Source of the DNA: Streptomyces laculatispora | GTDB taxonomy: Bacteria > Actinomycetota > Actinomycetes > Streptomycetales > Streptomycetaceae | Direction: 5' to 3' | Length of the DNA stretch: 38,434 nt | NCBI RefSeq assembly: GCF_017353455.1 | Contig: NZ_JAFMPZ010000498.1 | Location: forward strand, 1-38,434 | Part shown: positions 13,615 to 21,288 of the stretch, piece after piece | Numbering within the stretch: position 1 is the first letter of the stretch | How the letters are laid out: the number at the start of each line of letters is the position of its first letter | Program-made: the position numbers and the translations under genes | Notes under the pieces: generated by a model | Databases searched by the model: none | What the model was told of the DNA's origin: nothing | What the model saw: only the letters and a program-made list of their open reading frames with translations

Positions 13615-14271
13615 ATGACCACCGAGTCCGAGGCCGACACCCTCGAACTGCCGCCCGTCCCCGAGTTCGGGACCGGGCGGCCCCGGTGGGCAGCCCAGCG
13701 CATCCACCCCCGGCGCCTCGCCCGCGGCCACCTCACCCAGTGGGCCAGGCTCCGCGCCTGGACAATCGCCGCCGACCACCCGGCCCGCGGCGCCGCCGTC
13801 GCTCGCCGCACCGCAGGCCTCGCCTTCGCCGCACTCCTCGCGTGGCGCACCGGCCACCAACAGCCCCAGCTCCTCGCCATCGCGGCCGGCACCTACACCG
13901 TCACCGCCTGGCGGGCAGGCCGCCCCGTCCCACCAACCCCACCAACCGAGAAGGAGCTACGCCGCCGAGTCGTCCTCGGCGTCCAGCAGCTGCTCGGCGA
14001 CGACCCCGCCGTGTTCCTCCGAGACGTGTACGACGCGCTGCGGGCCCGCCCTGCAGCCGCTCACCTCGACGACGCCCGACTCCGAGCCGTCCTCCTCGAC
14101 TGCGGCATCACCATCCACCGCAGCGTCCGCGTCAGCCCCACCAAGACCGGCAACAGCGGCATCAAGGCCGCCGACATCACGGCCCTGCTCTCCCCCACGC
14201 CTGTAGAGGCCCCTTCCGATGACGTAGACGCAGGTCAGGCATCCACAGAAGGGGCTGTAGAGCCCGCGTAG
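13615..14271 (+). CDS. Membrane-associated protein with C-terminal DNA-binding-like part
   Basis: 218 aa from ATG 13615, 3 bp after the previous stop. A basic N-terminal region (RRLARGHLTQWARLRAW) precedes one or two hydrophobic segments (about 65-100, RRTAGLAFAALLAWRTG and LLAIAAGTYTVTAW). The soluble C-terminus (EKELRRRVVLGVQQLLGDDPAVFLRDVYDALRA) is helical. It closes the membrane block. Its end carries GTAGA repeats that continue into the leader of the next gene. Confidence 0.68.
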   Translation: MTTESEADTLELPPVPEFGTGRPRWAAQRIHPRRLARGHLTQWARLRAWTIAADHPARGAAVARRTAGLAFAALLAWRTGHQQPQLLAIAAGTYTVTAWRAGRPVPPTPPTEKELRRRVVLGVQQLLGDDPAVFLRDVYDALRARPAAAHLDDARLRAVLLDCGITIHRSVRVSPTKTGNSGIKAADITALLSPTPVEAPSDDVDAGQASTEGAVEPA

Positions 14272-14295
14272 ACCACCCGTAGAGCGGGCCGTAGA
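14257..14295 (+). repeat. GTAGA repeats at helical spacing
   Basis: GTAGA starts at 14257, 14268, 14279 and 14291, spaced 11, 11 and 12 bp, with outliers at 14203 and 14224. The set ends 27 bp before ATG 14322. Phased pentamers on one helix face could be a regulator-binding array. The small hairpin GCGGG/CCCGC lies within. Confidence 0.45.
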
Positions 14296-14321
14296 CCCGC
14301 ATCACACCCAAGGAGAACCCC

Positions 14322-14507
14322 ATGGCACTGACCAACTACCAGTGGACCGCCACCGGAACCGACACCAAGACGGGAGAGCCCGCCAATGGGTCCGGCGCCG
14401 TCGAAGCGGAAACCCCGAGGGAGGCCGAGGCGATGGTCATCGGCTTCTGCAAGGGGAAGGACATGCAGCCCACGGACATCGTCCTCACGTACACCCGCAA
14501 CAGCTGA
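14322..14507 (+). CDS. 61-aa hypothetical protein
   Basis: ATG 14322 with AAGGAG at 14311-14316. It looks like a small alpha-beta fold: NYQWTATGTDTKTGEPANGSGAVEAETPREAEAMVIGFC and a C-terminal strand PTDIVLTYTRNS. Short proteins of this kind occur in streptomycete elements. No function known. Confidence 0.7.
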   Translation: MALTNYQWTATGTDTKTGEPANGSGAVEAETPREAEAMVIGFCKGKDMQPTDIVLTYTRNS

Positions 14508-14516
14508 CACACCCCA

Positions 14517-14553
14517 GGGCGGCCGCATCACTGCCAGGCGACCGCGGCCGCCC
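14517..14553 (+). terminator. Terminator hairpin
   Basis: Perfect 10-bp arms GGGCGGCCGC (14517-14526) and GCGGCCGCCC (14544-14553), 10 bp after the stop at 14507. Confidence 0.65.
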
Positions 14554-14590
14554 CGGGCCCCATCCCCAACCACGAGACAGGACCACGATC

Positions 14591-14686
14591 ATGGCACTCA
14601 ACCCGATCACCATCGACGAACTCCGCCGCCGGAACGAGGAGTCCCAGCGGCAGCGGGACGCCGAGAAAGCCGCCGAGGCGAAGTAG
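14591..14686 (+). CDS. 31-aa hypothetical peptide
   Basis: ATG 14591: MALNPITIDELRRRNEE then a charged helix ending KAAEAK. Its start resembles that of the 14322 gene only in the first residues. The ribosome site is weak (GACAGGAC upstream). The 14-bp palindrome GGTGTAG-CTACACC (14686-14699) begins at the last base of the stop codon. Translation is uncertain. Confidence 0.45.
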   Translation: MALNPITIDELRRRNEESQRQRDAEKAAEAK

Positions 14687-14725
14687 GTGTAGCTACACCG
14701 GGGCCCCTGCCGTTGTAGTGACGGC

Positions 14726-14820
14726 CGGGGCCTCCCCGCGCGCGCGGAGGCGGCACACTTTACGAGATCCCGTAAAGTTCTCCTCCTCGGGCCTCCCCGC
14801 GCGCGGAGGCGGCACACTGG
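14726..14820 (+). repeat. Duplicated hairpin leader with central inverted repeat
   Basis: Two copies of GGGCCTCCCCGCGCGCG...GGAGGCGGCACACT lie at about 14728-14759 and 14790-14818. Each forms its own CCTCC/GGAGG hairpin. Between them is the inverted repeat ACTTTACG (14757-14764)/CGTAAAGT (14771-14778). The block lies immediately upstream of ATG 14825 and is probably regulatory. Confidence 0.55.
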
Positions 14821-14824
14821 ACAC

Positions 14825-14998
14825 ATGCCGATCCTCGTCGACATCTACGCCGCGTCAGCAGCCACCGGCATCAGGCCCGGAGCCATCCGCGTCCGCCTCC
14901 ACCGCGGCTCGCTCACCCACCACGGCTACGACCGCGCCGGCCGCGCCCTCATCGACCTCAACGAACTCCCCGCCACCCTCACCGCCAAGGCAGCTTGA
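14825..14998 (+). CDS. 57-aa HTH protein
   Basis: ATG 14825 to TGA 14998. YAASAATGIRPGAIRVRLHRGSLTHHG reads as a helix-turn-helix of the MerR/AlpA or helix-turn-helix_17 class, followed by YDRAGRALIDLNELPATL, a typical wing and final helix. It probably binds DNA as a regulator, perhaps at the inverted repeats in its own leader. There is no good Shine-Dalgarno; GGAGG (14804-14808) is 16 bases away. A terminator follows at 15056-15079. Confidence 0.62.
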   Translation: MPILVDIYAASAATGIRPGAIRVRLHRGSLTHHGYDRAGRALIDLNELPATLTAKAA

Positions 14999-15055
14999 CC
15001 AGCACGATCACCCGGTGTAACACTCAAGGGGCGTCCGGCATGCCCGGACAACACC

Positions 15056-15079
15056 AGGCCCGCCCGATGTGGCGGGCCT
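15056..15079 (+). terminator. Terminator before late region
   Basis: Perfect 9-bp arms AGGCCCGCC (15056-15064) and GGCGGGCCT (15071-15079), followed by TCGTCTTGTT. It marks the probable end of the early transcripts. Confidence 0.7.
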
Positions 15080-15109
15080 TCGTCTTGTTCGCCGCCAGCA
15101 AGGGATGCC

Positions 15110-15346
15110 ATGGCCCGGACGACGTTCACTCAAGCCATTGCGGACACTGACGCAGCGGCCGCCTACCTAGCCTCGGACGAAGCCGCTGAACTGGCCTACC
15201 AGTCGCAGCAGACGGTTGACGCCGAAGACCGCCGCTTCTGGGCATCACTCGAACCGATCCGGGTCCGCCGAGTCTCCGCATTCCCTTCACGTCGCCTTCG
15301 CATCTGCCCCATGATGGCCCCACGCCGCACAGCCCAAGGGGGGCCC
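15110..15346 (+). other. Open stretch in frame with next gene; possible N-terminal extension
   Basis: From ATG 15110 (AAGGGA at 15096-15101) the frame is open into the gene at 15347. The first ~50 codons look coding (FTQAIADTDAAAAYLASDE), while the later part (FPSRRLRICPMMAPRRTA) does not. It may be a decayed short gene or a genuine N-terminal domain. Otherwise nothing is seen here. Confidence 0.35.
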
Positions 15347-15613
15347 ATGGGATTCATGAACGACGCCAAGGCACAGGAAGCCGGCAAGCGAGCCCGCGAG
15401 GCCTACGCCAACGGTGACTACGTCCTCGTGTACAAGTTCATCGAGGCCAACACCAACAGCAAAGCCACCGCGCCCATGACCGGCATCGCCGACCAGATCC
15501 AAGCAGTCGAGTCCGCCGGATGGATGCTCCAGAACATGGCAGCTGCGGAAGGCAAGGCACTCACCGGCGAACGCATCGCCCTCATCTGCCTCTTCCGCAG
15601 GCGCAACCAGTAG
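15347..15613 (+). CDS. Small phage protein upstream of HNH gene
   Basis: 88 aa from ATG 15347, with AAGGGGGG at 15336-15343. MGFMNDAKAQEAGKRAREA begins a helical protein that continues KFIEANTNSKATAPMTGIADQIQAVESAGW and ends GKALTGERIALICLFRRR. The same start (MGFM) and overall shape are, from memory, usual for a family of small streptomycete proteins of unknown function. The frame is open to 15110, so a 167-aa form is possible. Confidence 0.65.
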   Translation: MGFMNDAKAQEAGKRAREAYANGDYVLVYKFIEANTNSKATAPMTGIADQIQAVESAGWMLQNMAAAEGKALTGERIALICLFRRRNQ

Positions 15614-15627
15614 CACCACCTCGAACC

Positions 15628-15659
15628 GGCCCGGCTGCATCCCCCGTTGCGGCCGGGCC
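15628..15659 (+). terminator. Hairpin between 15613 and 15681
   Basis: 8-bp arms GGCCCGGC (15628-15635) and GCCGGGCC (15652-15659), 14 bp after the stop at 15613. Confidence 0.55.
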
Positions 15660-15680
15660 TACTCATGCCCGGAGGTAGAC

Positions 15681-15860
15681 GTGGAACACCGCGCCACCCT
15701 GGCACGCGACCTGCGCAAGCTCCCGCCTACCGACGGCTGGGCAGCATACGAACCAGCAGGAACAGCCAGGGCCACATGCCCATGCGGGCTCGACACCGAC
15801 CGCATCCCCGAAGGCGAAGCCATCGCCATCGCACGCAACCACGCGGGCAGCAGACGATGA
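15681..15860 (+). CDS. 59-aa hypothetical protein
   Basis: GTG 15681, with GGAGG at 15671-15675, to TGA 15860. The sequence runs HRATLARDLRKLPPTDGWAAYE and then TARATCPCGLDTDRIPEGEA. The CPC motif is too short for a full metal site by itself. The stop overlaps the HNH start (ATGA), a coupling that supports it being real. Function unknown. Confidence 0.62.
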   Translation: MEHRATLARDLRKLPPTDGWAAYEPAGTARATCPCGLDTDRIPEGEAIAIARNHAGSRR

Positions 15861-16141
15861 GCGGACGCTCCGACCTCACCGCCTACGCCTACCGCAAGGG
15901 CCGCGCCGCCTTCCTCGCGGACAACGACGTGTGCCACATCTGCGGACACGTCGGAGCCGACGTCATCGACCACATCCGCCCTGTCGCATCCGGTGCCGAC
16001 CCCCGCGACCGCGACAACTGGGCACCAGCCCACGGCGTCAACCGCTGCCCCACCTGCGGCCGCAACTGCAACGGCGAGAAGGGCGCAAACACCCAGGTCA
16101 AAGGCCTGACCACATCACGCGACTGGTACCGACCGAGCTGA
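15857..16141 (+). CDS. HNH endonuclease next to terminase
   Basis: 94 aa with a zinc-stabilised HNH fold: CHICG (residues ~31-35), the catalytic DVIDHIRPVASGADP, NWAPAHGVNRCPTCGRNC and the final NGEKG. HNH proteins of this size beside terminase genes in HK97-type phages cooperate with the terminase in cutting DNA at cos ends. That role is inferred from position. It is coupled to the 15681 gene and followed by a 113-bp gap before the small terminase. Confidence 0.88.
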   Translation: MSGRSDLTAYAYRKGRAAFLADNDVCHICGHVGADVIDHIRPVASGADPRDRDNWAPAHGVNRCPTCGRNCNGEKGANTQVKGLTTSRDWYRPS

Positions 16142-16254
16142 TCAAGCCGGACGAACCGCTTCCCCTTTTTGGGGAGGCCTCATCCCAGCCCCGCGCCCAG
16201 CTTTTATTTTTCTCCCCCCGCGCCGAATGGCATGGGAATGATCATGAGGGGGTC
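16142..16254 (+). other. Gap between HNH and terminase genes, cos candidate
   Basis: A non-coding stretch with unusual composition for this genome: CCCCTTTTTGGGG (16162-16174) and a pyrimidine run, CTTTTATTTTTCTCCCCCC, with its T-rich core at 16201-16211, flanked by CCCCGCGCC-type blocks at both sides. In phages of this gene order the cos site commonly lies here. No cohesive-end sequence can be read directly. Confidence 0.4.
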
Positions 16255-16506
16255 ATGGTGGCCGGTCCGGTTGAGCAGGCAGTCCGGGACGACGTTGAAC
16301 AGCTCGGTGACCTGGTCGGGGTTGAACCGTCGCTCTCCGAGATGGCGTTCACCCTGGCGCGTGAGGTTGACGCTGGAGGCGGGGAGGACGGCCGGTTGCT
16401 GCCCCAGTTGAACCGTGAGCTGCGGCAGACGCTCGCTCAGCTGCTGGAGGGGCGGGCCACTGATGACGACGATGACGACCTCGGAGACCTGGGCTCCCCC
16501 GTCTGA
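16255..16506 (+). CDS. Putative small terminase subunit
   Basis: 83 aa, ATG 16255 (GTG 16258 possible), with GAGGGGG at 16246-16252. It has an acidic helical protein body: VEQAVRDDVEQLGDLVGVEPSLSEMAFTLAREVDAG, then LLPQLNRELRQTLAQLL and an Asp-rich tail (DDDDDDLGDLG). Position before the large subunit and length suggest the DNA-recognition or P27-like small terminase, but no HTH is obvious, so the assignment rests mainly on synteny. It overlaps the large subunit start by 44 bp. Confidence 0.6.
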   Translation: MVAGPVEQAVRDDVEQLGDLVGVEPSLSEMAFTLAREVDAGGGEDGRLLPQLNRELRQTLAQLLEGRATDDDDDDLGDLGSPV

Positions 16507-18010
16507 GTTCGCCGCGCAGTGCCTGGACCTGTACGGATTGACGTGCCCGCCGCGGTGGGGAACGCCGCGTCGGCCAGAGTTCCCGTCCCTGGGACCGCGT
16601 GCGTGGAAGATCATGGAGCGGCTCGGGTTCGAGCCCATGCCGTGGCAGAAGTACGTCCTGGACGTCGGCCTGGAGATCAACCCCGAGACCGGGCTGTTCA
16701 CTCATCGTGAGGTCGGCCTGTCGGTGCCGCGGCAGCAGGGCAAGACGCAGCAGATTCTCACGGTGATGACGCACCGCATCGCAGCGTGGCAGCGGCAGAA
16801 CGTCGTCTACGCGGCGCAGACCCGGGGCATGGCCCGGCAGCGGTGGGAAGACGAGTTCCTCGTGACGATCGAGGGCTCGGAGCTCGGCAACCGGATTCGC
16901 TCGCGGAAGAGCAACGGCAACGAGGCGATCATCTGGACCAAGACGCGGTCCAAGCTCGGGATCACCGCGAACACCGAGAAGGCCGGCCACGGCCCGGCCC
17001 TCGACTTGGGCGTCATCGACGAGGCGTTCGCACACGAGGATGACCGGCTGGAGCAGGCGTTCAGCCCCGCGATGCTGACCCGAGCCATGGCTCAACTGTG
17101 GTGGGCGTCAGCGGGCGGTACCGAGAAGTCGGTGTGGCTGAACAAGAAGCGCACCGCGGGCCGGGCGCATATCGAGCAGCTGTGGGAGTCGGGTACGCAC
17201 CCGTCGGTGGCGTACTTCGAGTGGTTCGCCCCTGACGACCTGCCGCGGGACGATCCGGCAACGTGGCGCACAGCGCTGCCGGCACTCGGCTACACGGTGA
17301 CCGAGGACATCATCCGTTCCGAGCTGGAGAAGATGGACCCGGCCGAGTTCGACCGGGCCTACCTGAACCGGACGAGGAAGCAGGCCCCGCCGGTTGACCC
17401 GAATGTGCCGAAGCTGAAGTGGCCGGGGCTGGCCGACGCCAAGTCGAAGGTGAGCGGCGATGTCGCGCTGGCCGTGGACGTGTCCCAGGACCGCAGCACG
17501 GCATCGATCGGCGTTGCCTCACAGCGGCCGGACGGGCGGGTTCATCTGGAGATCGTGGACCGGCGGCCGGGTACGAGCTGGGTGGTGCCCGCGCTGCTCA
17601 AGCTGAAGCAGCTGCACGATCCGTTGCTCATCGCCATCGCCTCGGGCGGGGCGCCTGCTGGCTCTCTGGTGGACGCGTTGGTGTCGGCTGGCATCACGGC
17701 ACCGGAGGACAAGGCGCGCCCGCACCGCGGGCATCTGGCCGTGCTCCGCACCTATGACGTGGTGGAGGCGTGCGGGCAGTTCGCTGATGCGCTGAACCAG
17801 GGCACGGCGGTCCACCTGGACCAAGCCCCGTTGACGGCGGCGGTGAACGGAGCGCGCACGCGCCGGGTGGGCGACGCGTGGACGCTGGACCGCACCACCT
17901 CGCTGGTGGATGTGGCGCCGCTCGTTGCGGTGACCCTCGCCCGGTGGGCGCTCCTCATCCGGGGACCGGCCGTGCTCGACGACTACGACGCACTGGACTC
18001 GGTGCTGTGA
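16463..18010 (+). CDS. terL: Large terminase subunit
   Basis: 515-aa packaging motor, HK97/Terminase_1 type. The N-terminal ATPase has Walker A-like SVPRQQGKT (about 87-95) and Walker B LGVIDEAF with Asp186-Glu187. The C-terminal RNase H-like nuclease opens with ALAVDVSQDRSTASIG, the first catalytic Asp, and continues RGHLAVLRTYDVVEACGQF. ATG 16463 is preceded by GGAGGGG; ATG 16472 is also in frame. It drives ATP-dependent filling of the prohead through the portal encoded next. Confidence 0.93.
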   Translation: MTTMTTSETWAPPSEFAAQCLDLYGLTCPPRWGTPRRPEFPSLGPRAWKIMERLGFEPMPWQKYVLDVGLEINPETGLFTHREVGLSVPRQQGKTQQILTVMTHRIAAWQRQNVVYAAQTRGMARQRWEDEFLVTIEGSELGNRIRSRKSNGNEAIIWTKTRSKLGITANTEKAGHGPALDLGVIDEAFAHEDDRLEQAFSPAMLTRAMAQLWWASAGGTEKSVWLNKKRTAGRAHIEQLWESGTHPSVAYFEWFAPDDLPRDDPATWRTALPALGYTVTEDIIRSELEKMDPAEFDRAYLNRTRKQAPPVDPNVPKLKWPGLADAKSKVSGDVALAVDVSQDRSTASIGVASQRPDGRVHLEIVDRRPGTSWVVPALLKLKQLHDPLLIAIASGGAPAGSLVDALVSAGITAPEDKARPHRGHLAVLRTYDVVEACGQFADALNQGTAVHLDQAPLTAAVNGARTRRVGDAWTLDRTTSLVDVAPLVAVTLARWALLIRGPAVLDDYDALDSVL

Positions 18011-18022
18011 GGAGGTGGGCCC

Positions 18023-19195
18023 ATGCCGCGCTGGACACGAGCCCTCGCGGCACCGTTCCGTCGTATCGGGCAGGCGACGGTACGGGCCATCACATCCCTG
18101 CCCTGGAGTTCGGGCGGGCCGTCTTCGGCGGTGGTGTCGACGACGTCGGCGCTCTCGCTGATCCCGGTGTTCGCGTCGGTGCGGATCCTCGCGGACAACG
18201 TGGCGTCGCTGCCTCTGCAGCTGTTCCGCCGTGATGGGTCGTCGCGGGAGCCGATCGCGTTCGTGCCCGATCTGTTCTGGAAACCGGACGTGCAGGGCGA
18301 CCTGTTCACCTGGCTCCACAAGTGCGTGCTCAGCATGGCGCTGAGGGGCAACGCCTACGGGCTGATCACCCAGCGGGACGCGCTCGGGCTGCCGACGATG
18401 GTGGAGTGGCTCAACCCGGACGATGTCTGGGTCGACGAGGAGAACCCCGTCGTGCCGGTCTACTACTGGCAGGGCCGCGTCGTCCCCACTGATCAGATCG
18501 TCCACATTCCGTGGGTGACGCTGCCCGGCCATGTGGTGGGGCTCTCCCCGATCGCCCTGTTCGCGCAGACGATCGGTGCCGGCCTGACCCTCACCGAGTA
18601 CGGCCGGTCGTGGTTCGTGAACGGGGGGACGCCGCCCGCGGTCCTCAAGAACTCCTCGAAGACGGTTTCGCCGGACGAGGGCGAGGAGATTTCCGACCGG
18701 CTGTCGGCCCGCATCCGCTCCCGCAAGCCGCTGGTGATCGGCTCTGACTGGGATTTCACCGCGCTGTCGGTGTCGCCCGAGGAGTCGCAGTTCATCGAGT
18801 CGATGCGGCTCAACGCGAGCCAGATTGCAGCGATCTACGGTGTACCACCGGAGAAGGTGGGCGGGGAATCCGGCGGGTCCCTGACGTATTCCACGGTCGA
18901 GATGAACGCTCTGGACCTGATCAACAGCACGTTGCGGCCGTGGCTCGTTCGGCTGGAGTCGGCGTTTTCCCGTCTGATGCCGGGCCGTGAGTTCGTCCGC
19001 TTCAACTTGGACGCCATGCTCCGCACCTCGGTCCTGGACCGGTACACCGCGCACGGCATGGCCCTTGATCAGGGCTGGCAGAACCGCGATGGAGTCCGGG
19101 CCAAGGAGAACCTGGCCCCGCTGCCACCAGGCGCGGGCGGCGACGAGTACATCATCGGCACCACCGCACCGGCGCCGCCGGCCGCGAAAACCTGA
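18023..19195 (+). CDS. HK97-type portal protein
   Basis: 390-aa dodecameric portal through which DNA enters the head. Typical features are the N-terminal VVSTTSALSLIPVFASVRILADNVASLPLQLF, GNAYGLI, HIPWVTLPGHVVGLSPI and GVPPEKVGGESGGSLTYSTVEMNALDLINSTLRPWL near the C-terminus. ATG 18023 follows GAGGAGG (18010-18015). Size is normal for the family (about 380-420). It lies between terminase and protease as expected. Confidence 0.93.
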   Translation: MPRWTRALAAPFRRIGQATVRAITSLPWSSGGPSSAVVSTTSALSLIPVFASVRILADNVASLPLQLFRRDGSSREPIAFVPDLFWKPDVQGDLFTWLHKCVLSMALRGNAYGLITQRDALGLPTMVEWLNPDDVWVDEENPVVPVYYWQGRVVPTDQIVHIPWVTLPGHVVGLSPIALFAQTIGAGLTLTEYGRSWFVNGGTPPAVLKNSSKTVSPDEGEEISDRLSARIRSRKPLVIGSDWDFTALSVSPEESQFIESMRLNASQIAAIYGVPPEKVGGESGGSLTYSTVEMNALDLINSTLRPWLVRLESAFSRLMPGREFVRFNLDAMLRTSVLDRYTAHGMALDQGWQNRDGVRAKENLAPLPPGAGGDEYIIGTTAPAPPAAKT

Positions 19196-19210
19196 GACCT
19201 GGAGGTCTTC

Positions 19211-19885
19211 ATGGGCGACGCAGAGCGCCGCTTCACGCGCGGCCTGGTCGAGGTCCGCGCCACCGACACCCGGAAGATAGGCGGGTACGCGGCGAAGTTC
19301 AACGCCCTGTCCCGGAATCTGGGCGGGTTCGTCGAGCGAATCGACCCGGCGTTCTTCGCGAAGAGCGAGGGCGACGGGTGGCCAGAGGTCATGGCCCGCT
19401 ACAACCACGACGACAACCGGCTGATCGGCACCACGGACGCGGGCACGCTGCGCCTGGTGGTCGACGGAACCGGCCTCGACTACGAGGCCGACGTACCCGC
19501 GTCCCGCGAGGACGTAATGGAGCTGGTGCGCCGCGGCGACGTTCGCCGCTCCAGCTTCGCGTTCCGCACCTTCGAGGACGACTGGGCGGCCACCCCGGAA
19601 GGGTTCCCGCTGCGGACGCTGCTGTCGGGGGCGCTGGTCGACGTGGCCCCGGTCAACAGCCCCGCGTACATGGACACCTCGACCGGGCTGCGGTCTCTGG
19701 CCGAGCAGGCCGGGGCCGACCTCGACGAGGTCCGGGCCGCGGCTGACACGGGCGACCTCACACGCTTCCTCGGCCGCCCTGCGGCTGTGGTCATCGACAT
19801 GGCACCCAGTGGGCAGGGCGACCCCCACCCGCTTACGGTGCTGCGGCAGCGGCGCGCCGAGCTCGACCGGCGCCGCACCTTCTGA
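19211..19885 (+). CDS. HK97-type prohead protease
   Basis: 224-aa serine protease that processes the capsid protein. The fold begins GYAAKFNALSRNLGGFVERIDPAFF. The catalytic histidine is in YNHDD (His66) and the serine in RRSSFAF (Ser114 or Ser115). GALVDVAPVNSPAY follows. ATG 19211 has GGAGG at 19201-19205. The target is probably the N-terminal delta segment of the adjoining capsid protein. Confidence 0.92.
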   Translation: MGDAERRFTRGLVEVRATDTRKIGGYAAKFNALSRNLGGFVERIDPAFFAKSEGDGWPEVMARYNHDDNRLIGTTDAGTLRLVVDGTGLDYEADVPASREDVMELVRRGDVRRSSFAFRTFEDDWAATPEGFPLRTLLSGALVDVAPVNSPAYMDTSTGLRSLAEQAGADLDEVRAAADTGDLTRFLGRPAAVVIDMAPSGQGDPHPLTVLRQRRAELDRRRTF

Positions 19886-19919
19886 GGCAGGGCGACACCC
19901 ACCTCGCAACCACCCCTCT

Positions 19920-19949
19920 GACACCCCTGGCCACCGGCCTGCGGGTGTC
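19920..19949 (+). terminator. Hairpin before capsid gene
   Basis: Arms GACACCC (19920-19926) and GGGTGTC (19943-19949), 25 bp before ATG 19974. It is probably an mRNA-processing or attenuation structure that sets capsid expression apart. Confidence 0.4.
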
Positions 19950-19973
19950 GTCGTCATGCCTGGGAGGGCAACC

Positions 19974-21236
19974 ATGGACTACATCACCCGCCTCAAAGAG
20001 CGCCGGGCCAACATCTGGGAGCAGACGAAGGAGCTCCTGGACGCGGCCGAGGCGCGCGGCGGCGACGACAGCAAGCTCACCGCCGACGAAGAGCAGACGT
20101 ACCAGCGGCTGAATGCGGACCTGGACGCGATCGACGCCAGGGCCAAGGAGATGGCCGAGGCCGAGCAGCGCACCAAGGACGCCGACGAGGCGTTCCGGTC
20201 GCTGCTGGAGAAGGACCCGGCGCCCGAGGCCCGCAGGGGCGCGGAGAAGGGCGAGGTGGACCGTGTCCGTGCCTGGCTGACCGGCCAGTCCGGTACACGG
20301 TCGCTCGACATTCGGCCGGACAGCCCGCTGCCGCTGGACGCCCGTGCCCTGTCGAAGCTCACGGCGGCCGCGGGCGCGAACACGGTCCCGATCTCGTTCT
20401 ACAACCGTCTCGTTCAGCACATGATCGAGAACTCGGGTGTGCTGGCGGCCGGCCCGACCGTCCTGCGGACCGCGACCGGCGAGCAGATGCAGATTCCGAG
20501 GACGACCGCGCATTCCGCGTCCGCGGGCATCGTGGCCGAGGCCGGCCCGCTGACCGCGAACGACCCCACGTTCGGTCAGGTGTCCCTGGACGCCTACAAG
20601 TACGGCTTCCTCCTCCAGGTCTCGCACGAGCTCGCGAACGACACCGGCGTGGATCTCCTCGGCTACCTGTCGATGCAGGCCGGGCGGGCGCTCGGCAACG
20701 GGTTCGGTGCGCACCTCGTCACCGGCACCGGGTCGTCGCAGCCGAACGGTGTCCTCACCGCGGCCACCCTCGGGAAGACCGGCGCCACCGGCGCTGTCGG
20801 TACCGCATCGAGCGACGAGCTGATCGATCTGTACTACTCGGTCATCGCCCCGTACCGGCAGAGCTCTTCCTGCTCGTGGCTGATGCGGGATGCCACGGTC
20901 GCGTCCATCCGGAAGCTGCGGGACGGCACCGGCGGCGCCGGGCAGGGCAACTACCTGTGGGCACCGGGTCTCACGGCCACCACCCCGGACACCATCCTGG
21001 GCAAGCCGCTGCTGACCGACCCGAACATGCCCGCAACGGCTCTGTCGGCGAAGTCGATCCTGTTCGGCGACTTCAGCACGTACTTCGTGCGGCAGGTCGA
21101 GTCCCTGCGCTTCGAGCGGTCCGACGACTTCGCGTTCAACACGGACCTGATCACGTACCGGGCGATCCTGCGCGGCGACGGCGACCAGGTCGACACCACC
21201 GGCGCGATCAAATACTTCGCCGGCGGCGCGAGCTGA
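19974..21236 (+). CDS. HK97-fold major capsid protein
   Basis: 420 aa. Residues ~1-105 form a coiled-coil delta scaffold (RLKERRANIWEQTKELLDAAEAR, then DAIDARAKEMAEAEQRTKDADEAF) that the protease should remove. The mature fold follows from about 110, with QIPRTTAHSASAGIVAEAGPLTANDPTFGQVSLDAYKYGFLLQVSHELAND, NGFGAHLVTGTGSSQPNG and AILRGDGDQVDTTGAIKYF at the end. ATG 19974 has GGGAGGG (19962-19968). A strong terminator follows the stop, as is common after highly expressed capsid genes. Confidence 0.95.
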   Translation: MDYITRLKERRANIWEQTKELLDAAEARGGDDSKLTADEEQTYQRLNADLDAIDARAKEMAEAEQRTKDADEAFRSLLEKDPAPEARRGAEKGEVDRVRAWLTGQSGTRSLDIRPDSPLPLDARALSKLTAAAGANTVPISFYNRLVQHMIENSGVLAAGPTVLRTATGEQMQIPRTTAHSASAGIVAEAGPLTANDPTFGQVSLDAYKYGFLLQVSHELANDTGVDLLGYLSMQAGRALGNGFGAHLVTGTGSSQPNGVLTAATLGKTGATGAVGTASSDELIDLYYSVIAPYRQSSSCSWLMRDATVASIRKLRDGTGGAGQGNYLWAPGLTATTPDTILGKPLLTDPNMPATALSAKSILFGDFSTYFVRQVESLRFERSDDFAFNTDLITYRAILRGDGDQVDTTGAIKYFAGGAS

Positions 21237-21242
21237 CCCCCT

Positions 21243-21267
21243 GGGCGGGCCCAGCCCGGGCCCGCCC
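21243..21267 (+). terminator. Terminator after capsid gene
   Basis: Perfect 10-bp arms GGGCGGGCCC (21243-21252) and GGGCCCGCCC (21258-21267) with a 5-base loop and CTT after it, 6 bp past the stop. It probably stabilises capsid mRNA or lowers readthrough into tail genes. Confidence 0.7.
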
Positions 21268-21288
21268 CTTCGCGTGAAGGGACGCGCA

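Noticed and set aside
15001..15080. Stem-loops resembling a tRNA or small RNA
   Set aside because: No anticodon arm or CCA-proximal acceptor could be built; it reads as a simple terminator after a short gene.
17519..19975. Very long minus-strand open frame (818 codons) under terminase, portal and protease
   Set aside because: Antisense shadow of high-GC genes; rich in Arg/Pro/Gly/His with no domain, and the plus-strand genes are certain.
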